Below the pieces are notes generated by a model. That model saw nothing but the letters and a program-made list of their open reading frames with translations. It did no database searches and was not told the origin of the DNA. Position numbers and translations under genes: made by a program. DNA of 35,144 nucleotides, from the NCBI GenBank assembly GCA_938028625.1, contig CALIZB010000022.1:1-35144 (forward strand). The letters run 5' to 3'. Positions within the stretch are counted from its first letter, which is position 1, and each line of letters begins with the position of its first letter. This DNA comes from an uncultured Bacteroidia bacterium. GTDB taxonomy: Bacteria; Bacteroidota; Bacteroidia; JANWVE01. Shown here piece by piece: positions 17,901-24,382 of the stretch.

Positions 17901-17982
17901 TCATAGCAATCTTGACATCAGTACCTAACTGAGCAAGACTTTCGCGAATGTTGTTTCCGATATTTTTGAAAAATGTCTTCAT
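14938..17982 (-). CDS. Membrane-anchored octahaem cytochrome c with long coiled coil
   Basis: A 1014-residue protein, transmembrane near residues 48-68, followed by a coiled coil of about 160 residues (90-252, Lys/Glu-rich) that would hold the haem part away from the membrane. Eight CxxCH motifs follow, at about 276, 376, 419, 447, 546, 658, 781 and 895. The first three lie in a His-rich region (HAHSRHGEPDYDHHW) and probably have bis-His haems. Each of the last five is followed by an MP motif (KMPNF, KMPSL, MMPNF, RMPSF, NMPNY), the mark of class-I His/Met domains. It probably collects electrons from the Rieske/cytochrome b complex and hands them to the oxidase. I know no standard name for this architecture. 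Confidence 0.88.
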   Translation of the reverse strand: MKTFFKNIGNNIRESLAQLGTDVKIAMKEMSWRNIRGLAKDPVETRNYATVYMLFSGLLFLSTVYAAFNEFSGRERRPWKKWTNEYKATGLKIADSLRNAVEIKNGEAFRKRLAELESAKARAKDSLRKYPAYVKLSDDYFKLATQLREFSKELADIKAYDSQDYYVYTEALKKNDFGTANKIKAKLDNYKVQIEGKTKQVEETRKKRDEKKAELDKYEKIINELDAKIESLKGKLVAIETAKKAYNEKKVKVHQVIMRNYSTNNFGEYNMDVDRCQSCHAAWNDSLFSEKYYKGQFKEVTYEEFAEMHWKFHTEVSSDEYKAKKPEEQKKILEEVAKHNKGKVKVSGNKLAIRKDPLQYHSPEIMKVHNIEKIGCTSCHAGQGRALKASHAHSRHGEPDYDHHWERPLVQGKFVESGCQSCHSTAINLPMGETVSLGKKLVFDLGCNGCHALPNQEKYPVRKVGPSLAYVMKKDNPEFVYNWLLNPKDFYPHTKMPNFYLEEIDARNITAFLSSLTDKDTTYKPLKYPGKGDVANGKSLTLQIGCTGCHSVDKVDWAAISKTPALREGAGFGPNLNKVGTKVNEDWLFDWLINPKHYYSETKMPSLRLTEQEASDITAYLMTLKKSDKQKFKPVDMAALKDANNIANGEKMVKMLGCYGCHNIREDINKLTNVSVSLTEEADKTSHEFDFGNTVRGDHYNVGHTWEGWIKGKIRDPRQYSTNRIPLMMPNFGLNETEVEAIAVAIKGWTNRKVSPQYQPHYDDLTANYDAGQYFVRDNNCIGCHQIEDYKGAYIHQQITEPANRPPLLTHQGIKTQEDWLLKFFNNPKLDGHGIRPWIKVRMPSFQHSDEEWGYALRYFLAIKKKHVNYENYKNVQTTPEKVAMGKALFEKFQCVSCHYINGPSMEEQTKAGKLAPNLGMAYERLKPQYIYEWIGWPASLMPGVNMPNYFGEGYTMTAVPDSNLAKLGMDQKAMARYQGEAIRDYLFYMNNADMAKANDKNSQPKKQPNKRNR

Positions 17983-18006
17983 ATTACTGTTTTGTTCTCC
18001 TTTCTG

Positions 18007-18924
18007 TTAAAAGTTAATCCATGGGGTTGAAAGCACATATTTTACATCTAATGAAAGTCGTAAAATAATTTTGATAGGCATTGTCATACAGGTAAGCACA
18101 AAAAACGAAACTGTACCGTAACGAAGTGGTCCTAATTTTTTAACAATATCTTTGTCTTTTGTAGCACGAGGAAGCACTACTTTTCTCAAGAGAATATCAC
18201 CACCAACATAATAACCCACAATGGAAGCCAAACCAATAACCACATGCCCTATATTCATAGAACCGTCTACGTTCTTGGCAGGAAACTTGCCAAAAAGTTC
18301 AGGCCAGTCCCTGCTGTTTGCCGCAACCACTTTATGAGCGTCCCACTCTTCCCAAGGGAAAAAGAAGTTCCATCCTGGTCCTCGTAACAACGTACCCAAA
18401 ATTATCAGAAATACCCACAAGATTAAGAAACCGAACAGGAAAAAACCAATAGCAAAACGGCGTTCTTTCCATGTATAGTACCCGTTTCCTTTTGGATTTA
18501 TATCCACGTAAGGAATAGCCATCAGACCTGCTTGGATTAAAAACGGAAATACTATTCCTGCTAACCATGGGTCAAAATATACCAACATTTCCTGCAAACC
18601 AAGGAAGTACCAGGGGGCTTTTGACGGGTTAGGTGTCCTGCCCGGATTAGCGGGTTCTTCCAACGGTGCATCAATACCTACACTCCAAACTGTAAGAATA
18701 AGAATAACTACAACAGAGGTAAGAAACTCGATTCTTACCAGATATGGCCATACTTGTACACGGTCAGTCATACTGGCTTCAATAGGCGTACCTAAACGGT
18801 CATTACGCGTAGCTTTACGCATAGACTGCCATGTATAGAATATTACTAGCCCTAACATACCAATAATAGGTACATTGTCAGGTAATGAAACTAAATGCCA
18901 AAAATTCTTTAAACCTTCTTGCAT
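18007..18924 (-). CDS. Cytochrome b C-terminal subunit (subunit IV-like, extended)
   Basis: Second half of a split cytochrome b, completing the quinol-oxidising site with the b6-like subunit. The protein has 305 residues with about six hydrophobic segments. The Qo-site loop reads KAPWYFLGLQEML, where mitochondrial cytochromes b have PEWY; the APWY form resembles that of several menaquinol-oxidising bc complexes. A soluble loop (WEEWDAHKVVAANSRDWPELFGKF) and extra C-terminal helices make it longer than plant subunit IV (about 160 residues). It lies 41 bases after the cytochrome b gene and 24 bases before the octahaem gene. Confidence 0.9.
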   Translation of the reverse strand: MQEGLKNFWHLVSLPDNVPIIGMLGLVIFYTWQSMRKATRNDRLGTPIEASMTDRVQVWPYLVRIEFLTSVVVILILTVWSVGIDAPLEEPANPGRTPNPSKAPWYFLGLQEMLVYFDPWLAGIVFPFLIQAGLMAIPYVDINPKGNGYYTWKERRFAIGFFLFGFLILWVFLIILGTLLRGPGWNFFFPWEEWDAHKVVAANSRDWPELFGKFPAKNVDGSMNIGHVVIGLASIVGYYVGGDILLRKVVLPRATKDKDIVKKLGPLRYGTVSFFVLTCMTMPIKIILRLSLDVKYVLSTPWINF

Positions 18925-18965
18925 AATAAAATTAGTTTGATTTTATGATTAGATGATAAATGATT

Positions 18966-20111
18966 TTAATGATGATGGTCGTTATTGTTATGATTGTTGT
19001 TATGGTCAGGATTGTCATGATGCTCATCATGAGAATGAGAGTCGTCCCCACCTTTGATATTTTGCTCAGCCGCCTGGTCAATAGCGTTAATCAGATTAGA
19101 AAGTTTCTTACTTGTTTTTTGTTTAAGAGTATCCAAGTCTTTTTTAACTACTTCCTTAAAACTTTCCTCTCCTTCTACTTGCTTAAAGCCTTCAACGTAT
19201 TCATATTTAGGTAAATGCTCTACCACCGAAACTTTAAGTTTGCTTGCGTCTGTAACAGCTTTATTAAATTCAATCATTGGGGGACCTGATATACCGCCAT
19301 CTTTACGAATACGCCAGAAATGTACCGCCAAAAGTACTGCGGTTACAATGGGTAAAAATACAGTATGTAATACATAGAAACGTAATAGTGTAGGTGCGCC
19401 TACTTCTGTACCACCAAGTAAAATAAAGCGAACGTCTGCATCAGGAGCACCACCAAAACCTACCAACTGATGAAATTCAGGTGCAAAAGGTCCTGCGTGT
19501 CCTAAGAAAGGTACGGCACGTGCCATGTTAGAACCTACGGTAATAGCCCATATTGCTAACTGGTCCCAAGGTAAAAGATAACCTGTAAATGATAACGCAA
19601 GCGTTAAAACCAGCAGGTTAACACCAATTACCCAATTAAATTCACGGGGAGGTTTATATGAACCTGTTAAAAACACTCTATACATGTGTAGCATTACACA
19701 AATAACCATAGAGTGTGCCGCCCAGCGGTGCATATTACGTATGAAAGCACCGAAAGGAACATCATGCATAAGTTGTTTCATGTCATTATAGGCGTACTCA
19801 GAGGTAGGTCTATAATAGAACATAAGCAATATACCAGTCACAGCAGTTACGATAAAAAGTAATAACGTAATTCCACCCATGCCCCATGTATAGCCCACGT
19901 CTATGGCGTGCCTGCTTACACGTGTAGGGTGCAAGTGAAGAAACACATTATTAACAATTTGTAAAGCACGATTGCGTTTGTTGTCTTTGTAGTCATGGCG
20001 GAATATAGAAGTATAGATTTGTCCTTCATAAAACTGCTGTGCCAAATCTTTTTTACCTCCGTCTGCCTTAACTACTTGTCTTTTATTAGGTACTTTAATG
20101 ATGTCTGACAT
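18966..20111 (-). CDS. Cytochrome b6-like subunit with His/Asn-rich tail
   Basis: Haem-b-carrying core of the quinol:cytochrome c oxidoreductase. Four membrane helices contain the two bis-His pairs: MHRWAAHSM with VMLHMYR, and YVLHTVFLP with AVHFWRIRK. The [16 protein letters not shown] loop and [14 protein letters not shown] are typical of the b6 type. The Cys that binds the extra c-type haem in b6f (FYCLGGITL) is replaced here (WGMGGITL), so no such haem is expected. After the fourth helix comes about 100 residues of charged extension, ending in a low-complexity tail rich in His, Asn and Asp ([11 protein letters not shown], then NNDHHH). The role of the tail is unknown; metal binding is possible. 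Confidence 0.93.
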   Translation of the reverse strand: MSDIIKVPNKRQVVKADGGKKDLAQQFYEGQIYTSIFRHDYKDNKRNRALQIVNNVFLHLHPTRVSRHAIDVGYTWGMGGITLLLFIVTAVTGILLMFYYRPTSEYAYNDMKQLMHDVPFGAFIRNMHRWAAHSMVICVMLHMYRVFLTGSYKPPREFNWVIGVNLLVLTLALSFTGYLLPWDQLAIWAITVGSNMARAVPFLGHAGPFAPEFHQLVGFGGAPDADVRFILLGGTEVGAPTLLRFYVLHTVFLPIVTAVLLAVHFWRIRKDGGISGPPMIEFNKAVTDASKLKVSVVEHLPKYEYVEGFKQVEGEESFKEVVKKDLDTLKQKTSKKLSNLINAIDQAAEQNIKGGDDSHSHDEHHDNPDHNNNHNNNDHHH

Positions 20112-20157
20112 ATTTTTTTTAGTTATTGTTAAAAGTTTTTAATTAAATGATTTCAGA

Positions 20158-20748
20158 TTATCCTTTATATGGTAAAAATGCGCCTGGTTGATCCCATTGT
20201 CCTTTTTCTCCAAGAAAAACAATAGCTTTATTGATACTGATTTGCCCGTCGCTTTCCAAAGTAATTTTAAATCTTTCCAAAGGTCTTGGTGCAGGTCCTT
20301 CAAAATTTACAGCTGTTTCCTTAGGGTCAGCCATAATTCCATAGAAGCCGCTTCCGTGACAAGGACATTTAAACTTGTTTTCAGCAGGAAGCCATCTTGG
20401 TGTACAACCCAAATGCGTACATACAGTACTTTGTGCAATAAACCCATCTTTGGTACGGATAATCCATACTTTTTGAGTGGATTTAAACCGCTCATCTACT
20501 GTACCAGGTGTGTACTCACTTGGAAAACCCGCTTTAAACGATTTTGAAGGCTCATAAATAGCACGGTTAAACAAGCCTCTTACAGAACCGAAAACAAACA
20601 AACCAAAGTAACCAAAAAATGCACCCCAAGCTATTTTGCTCAAGAAACTTCTCCGATTACCAAAGTATAAATGTTTGTCTTCTTCCACCACTTTTTTTGT
20701 AGATGCAGAATTTTCTGCTTTTACTACTTCCTGTGTATTTCCTGCCAT
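20158..20748 (-). CDS. Rieske 2Fe-2S subunit
   Basis: High-potential iron-sulphur protein that takes the first electron from quinol at the Qo site. Both cluster boxes are complete: CTHLGC (110-115) and CPCHGSGF (128-135), with His112 and His131 as nitrogen ligands. The N-terminus has a twin-arginine motif (NRRSFLSK) before a single hydrophobic segment (about 38-57), as expected for Tat-dependent membrane insertion with an uncleaved anchor. Length 196 is usual. The gene starts 23 bases after the 4Fe-4S gene and ends 46 bases before cytochrome b. Confidence 0.95.
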   Translation of the reverse strand: MAGNTQEVVKAENSASTKKVVEEDKHLYFGNRRSFLSKIAWGAFFGYFGLFVFGSVRGLFNRAIYEPSKSFKAGFPSEYTPGTVDERFKSTQKVWIIRTKDGFIAQSTVCTHLGCTPRWLPAENKFKCPCHGSGFYGIMADPKETAVNFEGPAPRPLERFKITLESDGQISINKAIVFLGEKGQWDQPGAFLPYKG

Positions 20749-20771
20749 ATTATATTTTATTTTTATGTTGA

Positions 20772-21095
20772 TTATTCTCCGCTTAAATTACCTGCTGTTA
20801 ATAAAACCCCACGCTCCGCAATCTCTTCATCTTCCAGAATCGCTTCTTCAGGCACTAATTCTCTATTAAACATCTGAATTACGTCCCAAGGGCAAGGCTT
20901 GGCACACCATGCACAGCCCGTACACTGCAACAAATCTACCTGACAAATAGATGACACCATGGGGTCATCTGAAAACGGATTAGGTACTTTGATGATTGCA
21001 TCAAATTCGCAGAATTCCATGCACACCATACAGCCTGTACAACCCGTAGCGTCTATTACTGCTACTCTTTTTGATAATCTGTCTATTTTACTCAT
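20772..21095 (-). CDS. Two-cluster 4Fe-4S ferredoxin-type protein
   Basis: A 107-residue protein with two complete 4Fe-4S motifs, CTGCMVCMEFC and CTGCAWCAKPCPWD, each followed by an acidic or aromatic turn. It has no signal peptide or membrane helix, so it should be cytoplasmic or attached to the inner face of the membrane. It is the first gene of the respiratory operon. A bc complex needs no such subunit, so its job is unclear. It might feed electrons into or out of the complex, or assist assembly. The ATG at 21095 is preferred to the TTG at 21101. The C-terminal 30 residues are acidic. Confidence 0.85.
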   Translation of the reverse strand: MSKIDRLSKRVAVIDATGCTGCMVCMEFCEFDAIIKVPNPFSDDPMVSSICQVDLLQCTGCAWCAKPCPWDVIQMFNRELVPEEAILEDEEIAERGVLLTAGNLSGE

Positions 21096-21234
21096 AATCA
21101 ATAAATTTAAATTGTTTTGAAACTTTTTGCTTATTCTAAAATCTTCCTACTCATGCAAATTACTATATCATTTTTCAAATATCAAAACTTACTTTACATT
21201 TTATATAACATTTTTTGTGTGTTAGAGTTCTCTA

Positions 21235-21297
21235 TTTTCAATAAAAATTGAAAATTGATGCAGGTGCGAAAATACAAAAAATATGATACTTGTCAAA
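21235..21297 (-). promoter_or_regulatory. Promoter and palindromic operator candidate of the respiratory operon
   Basis: On the minus strand TTTG (21294-21297), a 19-base gap and TATTTTCG (21267-21274, one mismatch to TAnnTTTG) form a promoter of canonical spacing, giving a start near 21260 and a leader of about 165 bases. From about +6 to +25 lies the perfect palindrome TTTTCAAT-AAAA-ATTGAAAA (21235-21254). That is a position where a repressor or a redox regulator could bind. The AT-rich setting means chance cannot be excluded. Confidence 0.45.
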
Positions 21298-21542
21298 TTA
21301 TTTTTTATTTTCTTAATAAATAAACATAGTTCTTAATTAAAGTAAGCACTTACATAACAATAATAGTCAAATAAAAACACTAAATAACAGTACAATCCGC
21401 GCATTGTGAGATTGCACCTTATTACACGAGAAACTTTATTAAAGCCAACACTGGGTTTTACATAAAATATAATTATGATATGTATATTTTTTTTTAATGT
21501 TAGAACATTTGTTTGGTGATAAATTTTTTTTTTATTTGCATT
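21298..21542. other. AT-rich intergenic region between divergent units
   Basis: No gene is supported here. The minus-strand 72-codon frame in the ORF track (21333-21551) has no family features and runs into the start of the next gene. Short inverted bits such as CAATC...GATTG near 21395-21415 are too weak to call. Confidence 0.4.
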
Positions 21543-21953
21543 ATGAAACATCTTAAAATCTTGTTAGTCATTGTACTAACCTTCATGGCATTGAACACCA
21601 ACTATGCGGCATCTGTGGTAAATACCACCTCTCCAACCTCCGAAGTTTGGCACACTATTCCAAAAAATGAGGTAAAAAAAGAAAAACTGCACAAAAAAGA
21701 TAAAAAGCAGGCTTTTAAAAAACTGCTAGAGACTGGTGATGGAAGTGGATATAACATTGCTGGTTTCGTATTAGGTTTAGTAGGATTATCTCTTTGCTGG
21801 GTACCATACTTGGGTTTAGCCTTATGTATAGGAGCTATTGTATTCGGAGGCATAGGTCTTAAAAAGAAATTGAGAGGACTTGGTATTGCAGGACTTGTCA
21901 TGGGAATTATAGGAATAATTCCTGCTATAATTATTACGTTATTATTTGCATAA
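21543..21953 (+). CDS. Exported small membrane protein with DUF4190-like domain
   Basis: A 136-residue protein. Residues 1-23 form a signal peptide (MKHLKILLVIVLTF ... YAAS), then comes a linker (SVVNTTSPTSEVWHTIPKNEV) and a Lys-rich stretch. The C-terminus is a glycine-rich two-helix membrane domain (AGFVLGLVGLSLCW ... GLGIAGLVMGIIGII) of the DUF4190 type. The function is unknown. The ATG at 21543 is chosen because the homologous gene 500 bases downstream starts at the same residue; the track's earlier start adds ten residues from the leader. The first half of the gene is nearly identical to that neighbour and the second half is unrelated to it. Confidence 0.78.
   Translation: MKHLKILLVIVLTFMALNTNYAASVVNTTSPTSEVWHTIPKNEVKKEKLHKKDKKQAFKKLLETGDGSGYNIAGFVLGLVGLSLCWVPYLGLALCIGAIVFGGIGLKKKLRGLGIAGLVMGIIGIIPAIIITLLFA
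21600..21686 (+). repeat. 87-bp identical block, copy 1 (within the DUF4190 gene)
   Basis: This block is identical base for base to 22113-22199. It covers the end of the signal peptide, the linker and the first Lys codons. Identity at synonymous sites points to a recent duplication or gene conversion. Confidence 0.85.
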
Positions 21954-22055
21954 AGTGTTTGTTTCTAACAAATTGTGTTAGCAAATGAAACCTTAACATA
22001 AAAAATAAAGTCAAAAATATTTTTGTAGAAACAAAATCATTCTTAATTTTAGAAC

Positions 22056-22445
22056 ATGAAACATCTTAAAATCTTGTTAGCCCTCGTACTAACTTTGGTG
22101 TCATTGAACATCAACTATGCGGCATCTGTGGTAAATACCACCTCTCCAACCTCCGAAGTTTGGCACACTATTCCAAAAAATGAGGTAAAAAAAGAAAAAT
22201 CAACAAAAAAAATCCAAAAGAAAAATCTGTCTAAAAAACAACTACTGAAAAAAATGCTGGGTAGCGGTGGTATGTCTTCTTTATTAGCTATTCTATTGTG
22301 TATATTTCTCGCACCACTTTCTTTCTTATGGGTAGGAATATATACAGGTTGGGAAGGTTCTGCATGGCTTATCACACTCATACTCACACTTCTATTTATA
22401 ATACCCGCAGTTATTTACGGAATAATTGTTATTCTATCTAAATAA
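22056..22445 (+). CDS. Exported small membrane protein with YqaE/Pmp3-like domain
   Basis: A 129-residue protein that shares its signal peptide and linker with the gene before it, then diverges. After a Lys-rich segment come two helices resembling the YqaE/Pmp3 (UPF0057) proteolipid family: LLAILLCIFLAPLSFLWVG, a short loop, and WLITLILTLLFIIPAVIYG. Bacteroidota members of that family often carry such an added signal peptide and basic linker. Pmp3 proteins influence membrane potential and salt tolerance in yeast; the role here is not known. A TATTTTTG -7 element lies at 22018-22025. The stop is followed by a hairpin. Confidence 0.72.
   Translation: MKHLKILLALVLTLVSLNINYAASVVNTTSPTSEVWHTIPKNEVKKEKSTKKIQKKNLSKKQLLKKMLGSGGMSSLLAILLCIFLAPLSFLWVGIYTGWEGSAWLITLILTLLFIIPAVIYGIIVILSK
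22113..22199 (+). repeat. 87-bp identical block, copy 2 (within the YqaE-like gene)
   Basis: Second copy of the block at 21600-21686. Identity stops sharply after GAAAAA, where the two proteins change to different membrane domains. Confidence 0.85.
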
Positions 22446-22474
22446 ACAACTCTTTCACCCTTCTTCTTAATCAG

Positions 22475-22511
22475 ATAAAGCTATAAACTAACTACATGTT
22501 TATAGCTTTAT
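22475..22511 (+). terminator. Hairpin after the YqaE-like gene
   Basis: ATAAAGCTATAAAC and GTTTATAGCTTTAT form a perfect 14-pair stem with a nine-base loop, 29 bases after the stop. The 3' arm is U-rich but a pure T-run is missing, so termination is likely but not certain. Confidence 0.6.
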
Positions 22512-22562
22512 TACTTATAAGGATAGCTACATATCTTATTTTGTCGTTACTTTGCACGGCTT

Positions 22563-23951
22563 ATGCTACCCAATCACCCGATATTTAAGATTATTCAAGA
22601 ATCTGCATCAGAATTACATCAGCGCGTATATGTAGTAGGCGGTTATGTAAGAGATTTGCTATTAAAAAGAGAAAAAAAAGACATGGATTTTGTTACCATA
22701 GGAAGTGGAATAGAATTAGCCAAAAAAGTAGCCAAAAAACTAAACGTTCAGGTTAATATATTCAAAAACTTCGGTACGGCTATGCTCAAATATCAGGATT
22801 TAGAACTGGAATTTGTAGGTGCAAGAAAAGAAAGCTACCGAACAGAATCCCGAAAACCTATTATAGAAAACGGCACATTAGAAGAGGATTTAACCCGCAG
22901 AGATTTTACTATTAATGCATTAGCTATTGACCTTAAAAGTCACGAACTTATTGACCTATTTGACGGCAAAAACCATTTAGAACAAAAAATTCTCAAAACC
23001 CCCACAGATGCTAATATCACTTTTTCTGATGACCCTCTCCGTATGATGCGCGCTGCACGTTTTGCCACTCAACTTGAATTTGAAATAGATGAAACCGCAT
23101 TACAAGCAATGAAAAACAATGCAGAACGCATTCATATTGTTTCTATGGAACGCATCATTGTAGAGCTTAATAAAATAATAGAAGCACAAAAACCCTCCAT
23201 AGGATTTAAGCATCTATTTAATACAGGCATTTTACATCATATTTTTCCTGAACTAGTACGCTTACATGGCGTGGAAAAAATAGAAAATAACTCTCATAAA
23301 GATAATTTTTATCACACTTTGCAAGTATTAGACAACGTAGCAAAAGTAAGCAATAACTTATGGCTACGATGGGTGGCTTTGCTACATGATATTGCCAAAC
23401 CTGATACCAAAAAATTCATAGAAGAACAAGGCTGGACCTTTCACGGACACGAAGAACTCAGTGCAAGAAAAGTCCCTAAAATATTCAAACGCCTAAAACT
23501 CCCGCTTGACGAACGTATGCAATATGTACAAAAATTAGTGCGTCTGCATGCACGACCTATTGCATTAGTAGAAGAAAACGTTACAGATAGCGCTGTAAGA
23601 AGGTTATTATTTGAAGCAGGAAATGACATAGATGACCTTATTACTTTTTGTAAATGTGATATTACTACCCGCGACAAACGCAAATTAGGAAAGTACCTTA
23701 AAAACTTTGAATATGTAGAAAAACGAATACAGGAAGTAGAACAAGCAGATAAACTCCGTAATTGGCAACCTCCCATTTCAGGAGATATTATTATGCAAAC
23801 CTTCGGACTTAAACCCTGCGCACATATAGGAACTATCAAAAATGCTATCCGAGAAGCTATTTTAGAAGGTACTATTAAAAATGACTATAACGAAGCCTAT
23901 AACTTTATGCTTGAATTTGCCAAAAAAGAACTTAACTTACTACCTACTTAA
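22563..23951 (+). CDS. cca: CCA tRNA nucleotidyltransferase with HD domain
   Basis: Adds or repairs the 3' CCA end of tRNAs; class II nucleotidyltransferase/poly(A) polymerase family. The head domain has VVGGYVRDLLL and the catalytic DMDF carboxylates (about residues 23-42), then EDLTRRDFTINALAIDL and DDPLRMMRAARFA for nucleotide selection. A C-terminal HD-type domain shows WVALLHDIAKPDTKKF and later HARP. The length of 462 residues is normal for HD-bearing bacterial forms. The true enzyme could in principle be a poly(A) polymerase, but Bacteroidota proteins of this form are usually the CCA enzyme. The 3' end overlaps the convergent TM2 gene by eight bases. Confidence 0.92.
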   Translation: MLPNHPIFKIIQESASELHQRVYVVGGYVRDLLLKREKKDMDFVTIGSGIELAKKVAKKLNVQVNIFKNFGTAMLKYQDLELEFVGARKESYRTESRKPIIENGTLEEDLTRRDFTINALAIDLKSHELIDLFDGKNHLEQKILKTPTDANITFSDDPLRMMRAARFATQLEFEIDETALQAMKNNAERIHIVSMERIIVELNKIIEAQKPSIGFKHLFNTGILHHIFPELVRLHGVEKIENNSHKDNFYHTLQVLDNVAKVSNNLWLRWVALLHDIAKPDTKKFIEEQGWTFHGHEELSARKVPKIFKRLKLPLDERMQYVQKLVRLHARPIALVEENVTDSAVRRLLFEAGNDIDDLITFCKCDITTRDKRKLGKYLKNFEYVEKRIQEVEQADKLRNWQPPISGDIIMQTFGLKPCAHIGTIKNAIREAILEGTIKNDYNEAYNFMLEFAKKELNLLPT

Positions 23952-24339
23952 AGAATATCATTGCCCAAATAAAAATACCGGGGTTATCTAAATAAAAATC
24001 CATTTTTCCAAATAGAATGCAGAAAAAATCTAGTATTATATGGATATACAGAAAAAAAGCTAATACAAAATATAGCAGACTTAACAAAAAACCTGACCTG
24101 TCACTTGTTCCAAGATACCATCTATGTACAGCAAACCACCCTAGAAAAAGACACAATAACAAAGCTACAACACGGCTTTTTTCACCCAAACGCTTATGAG
24201 TTTTTTTTATTTTATCTTGTTTTTTTATCTCTTTTTTAGGTACAAACGATGTATGTGTAGATACAGTAAAGTTTCCACCTGCCATAGATAGTGAATACAT
24301 CATCATTATGCTTATAATCAATAAAAACAAACGCTTCAT
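23944..24339 (-). CDS. Exported TM2-domain protein
   Basis: A 131-residue protein with a signal peptide (MKRLFLLIISIMMMYSLSMAG), a linker (FTVSTHTSFVPKKEIKKQDKIKK) and a TM2 domain: VVALLLCLFLGWFAVHRWYLGT, then a helix pair with the typical ILDFFCILFG motif near the end. TM2 proteins are widespread and poorly understood. The plan of signal peptide, short polar linker, Lys-rich stretch and two-helix membrane module is the same as in the two small proteins upstream, although the modules are different families. It converges on cca with an eight-base overlap. Confidence 0.78.
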   Translation of the reverse strand: MKRLFLLIISIMMMYSLSMAGGNFTVSTHTSFVPKKEIKKQDKIKKTHKRLGEKSRVVALLLCLFLGWFAVHRWYLGTSDRSGFLLSLLYFVLAFFLYIHIILDFFCILFGKMDFYLDNPGIFIWAMIFFK

Positions 24340-24382
24340 GCAACAAAATTAACATAAATTCAAAAATAAACCTAATAAAACC

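Noticed and set aside
10375-21095. Alternative complex III
   Set aside because: ACIII has a molybdopterin-family iron-sulphur protein and NrfD-type subunits; here there are true Rieske and cytochrome b genes.
21333-21551. 72-codon minus-strand ORF in the track
   Set aside because: AT-rich, no domain features, overlaps the start of the DUF4190 gene and lies in the intergenic region.
21965-21981. CTAACA-AATTG-TGTTAG hairpin as terminator
   Set aside because: Only six pairs and no T-run on either strand.
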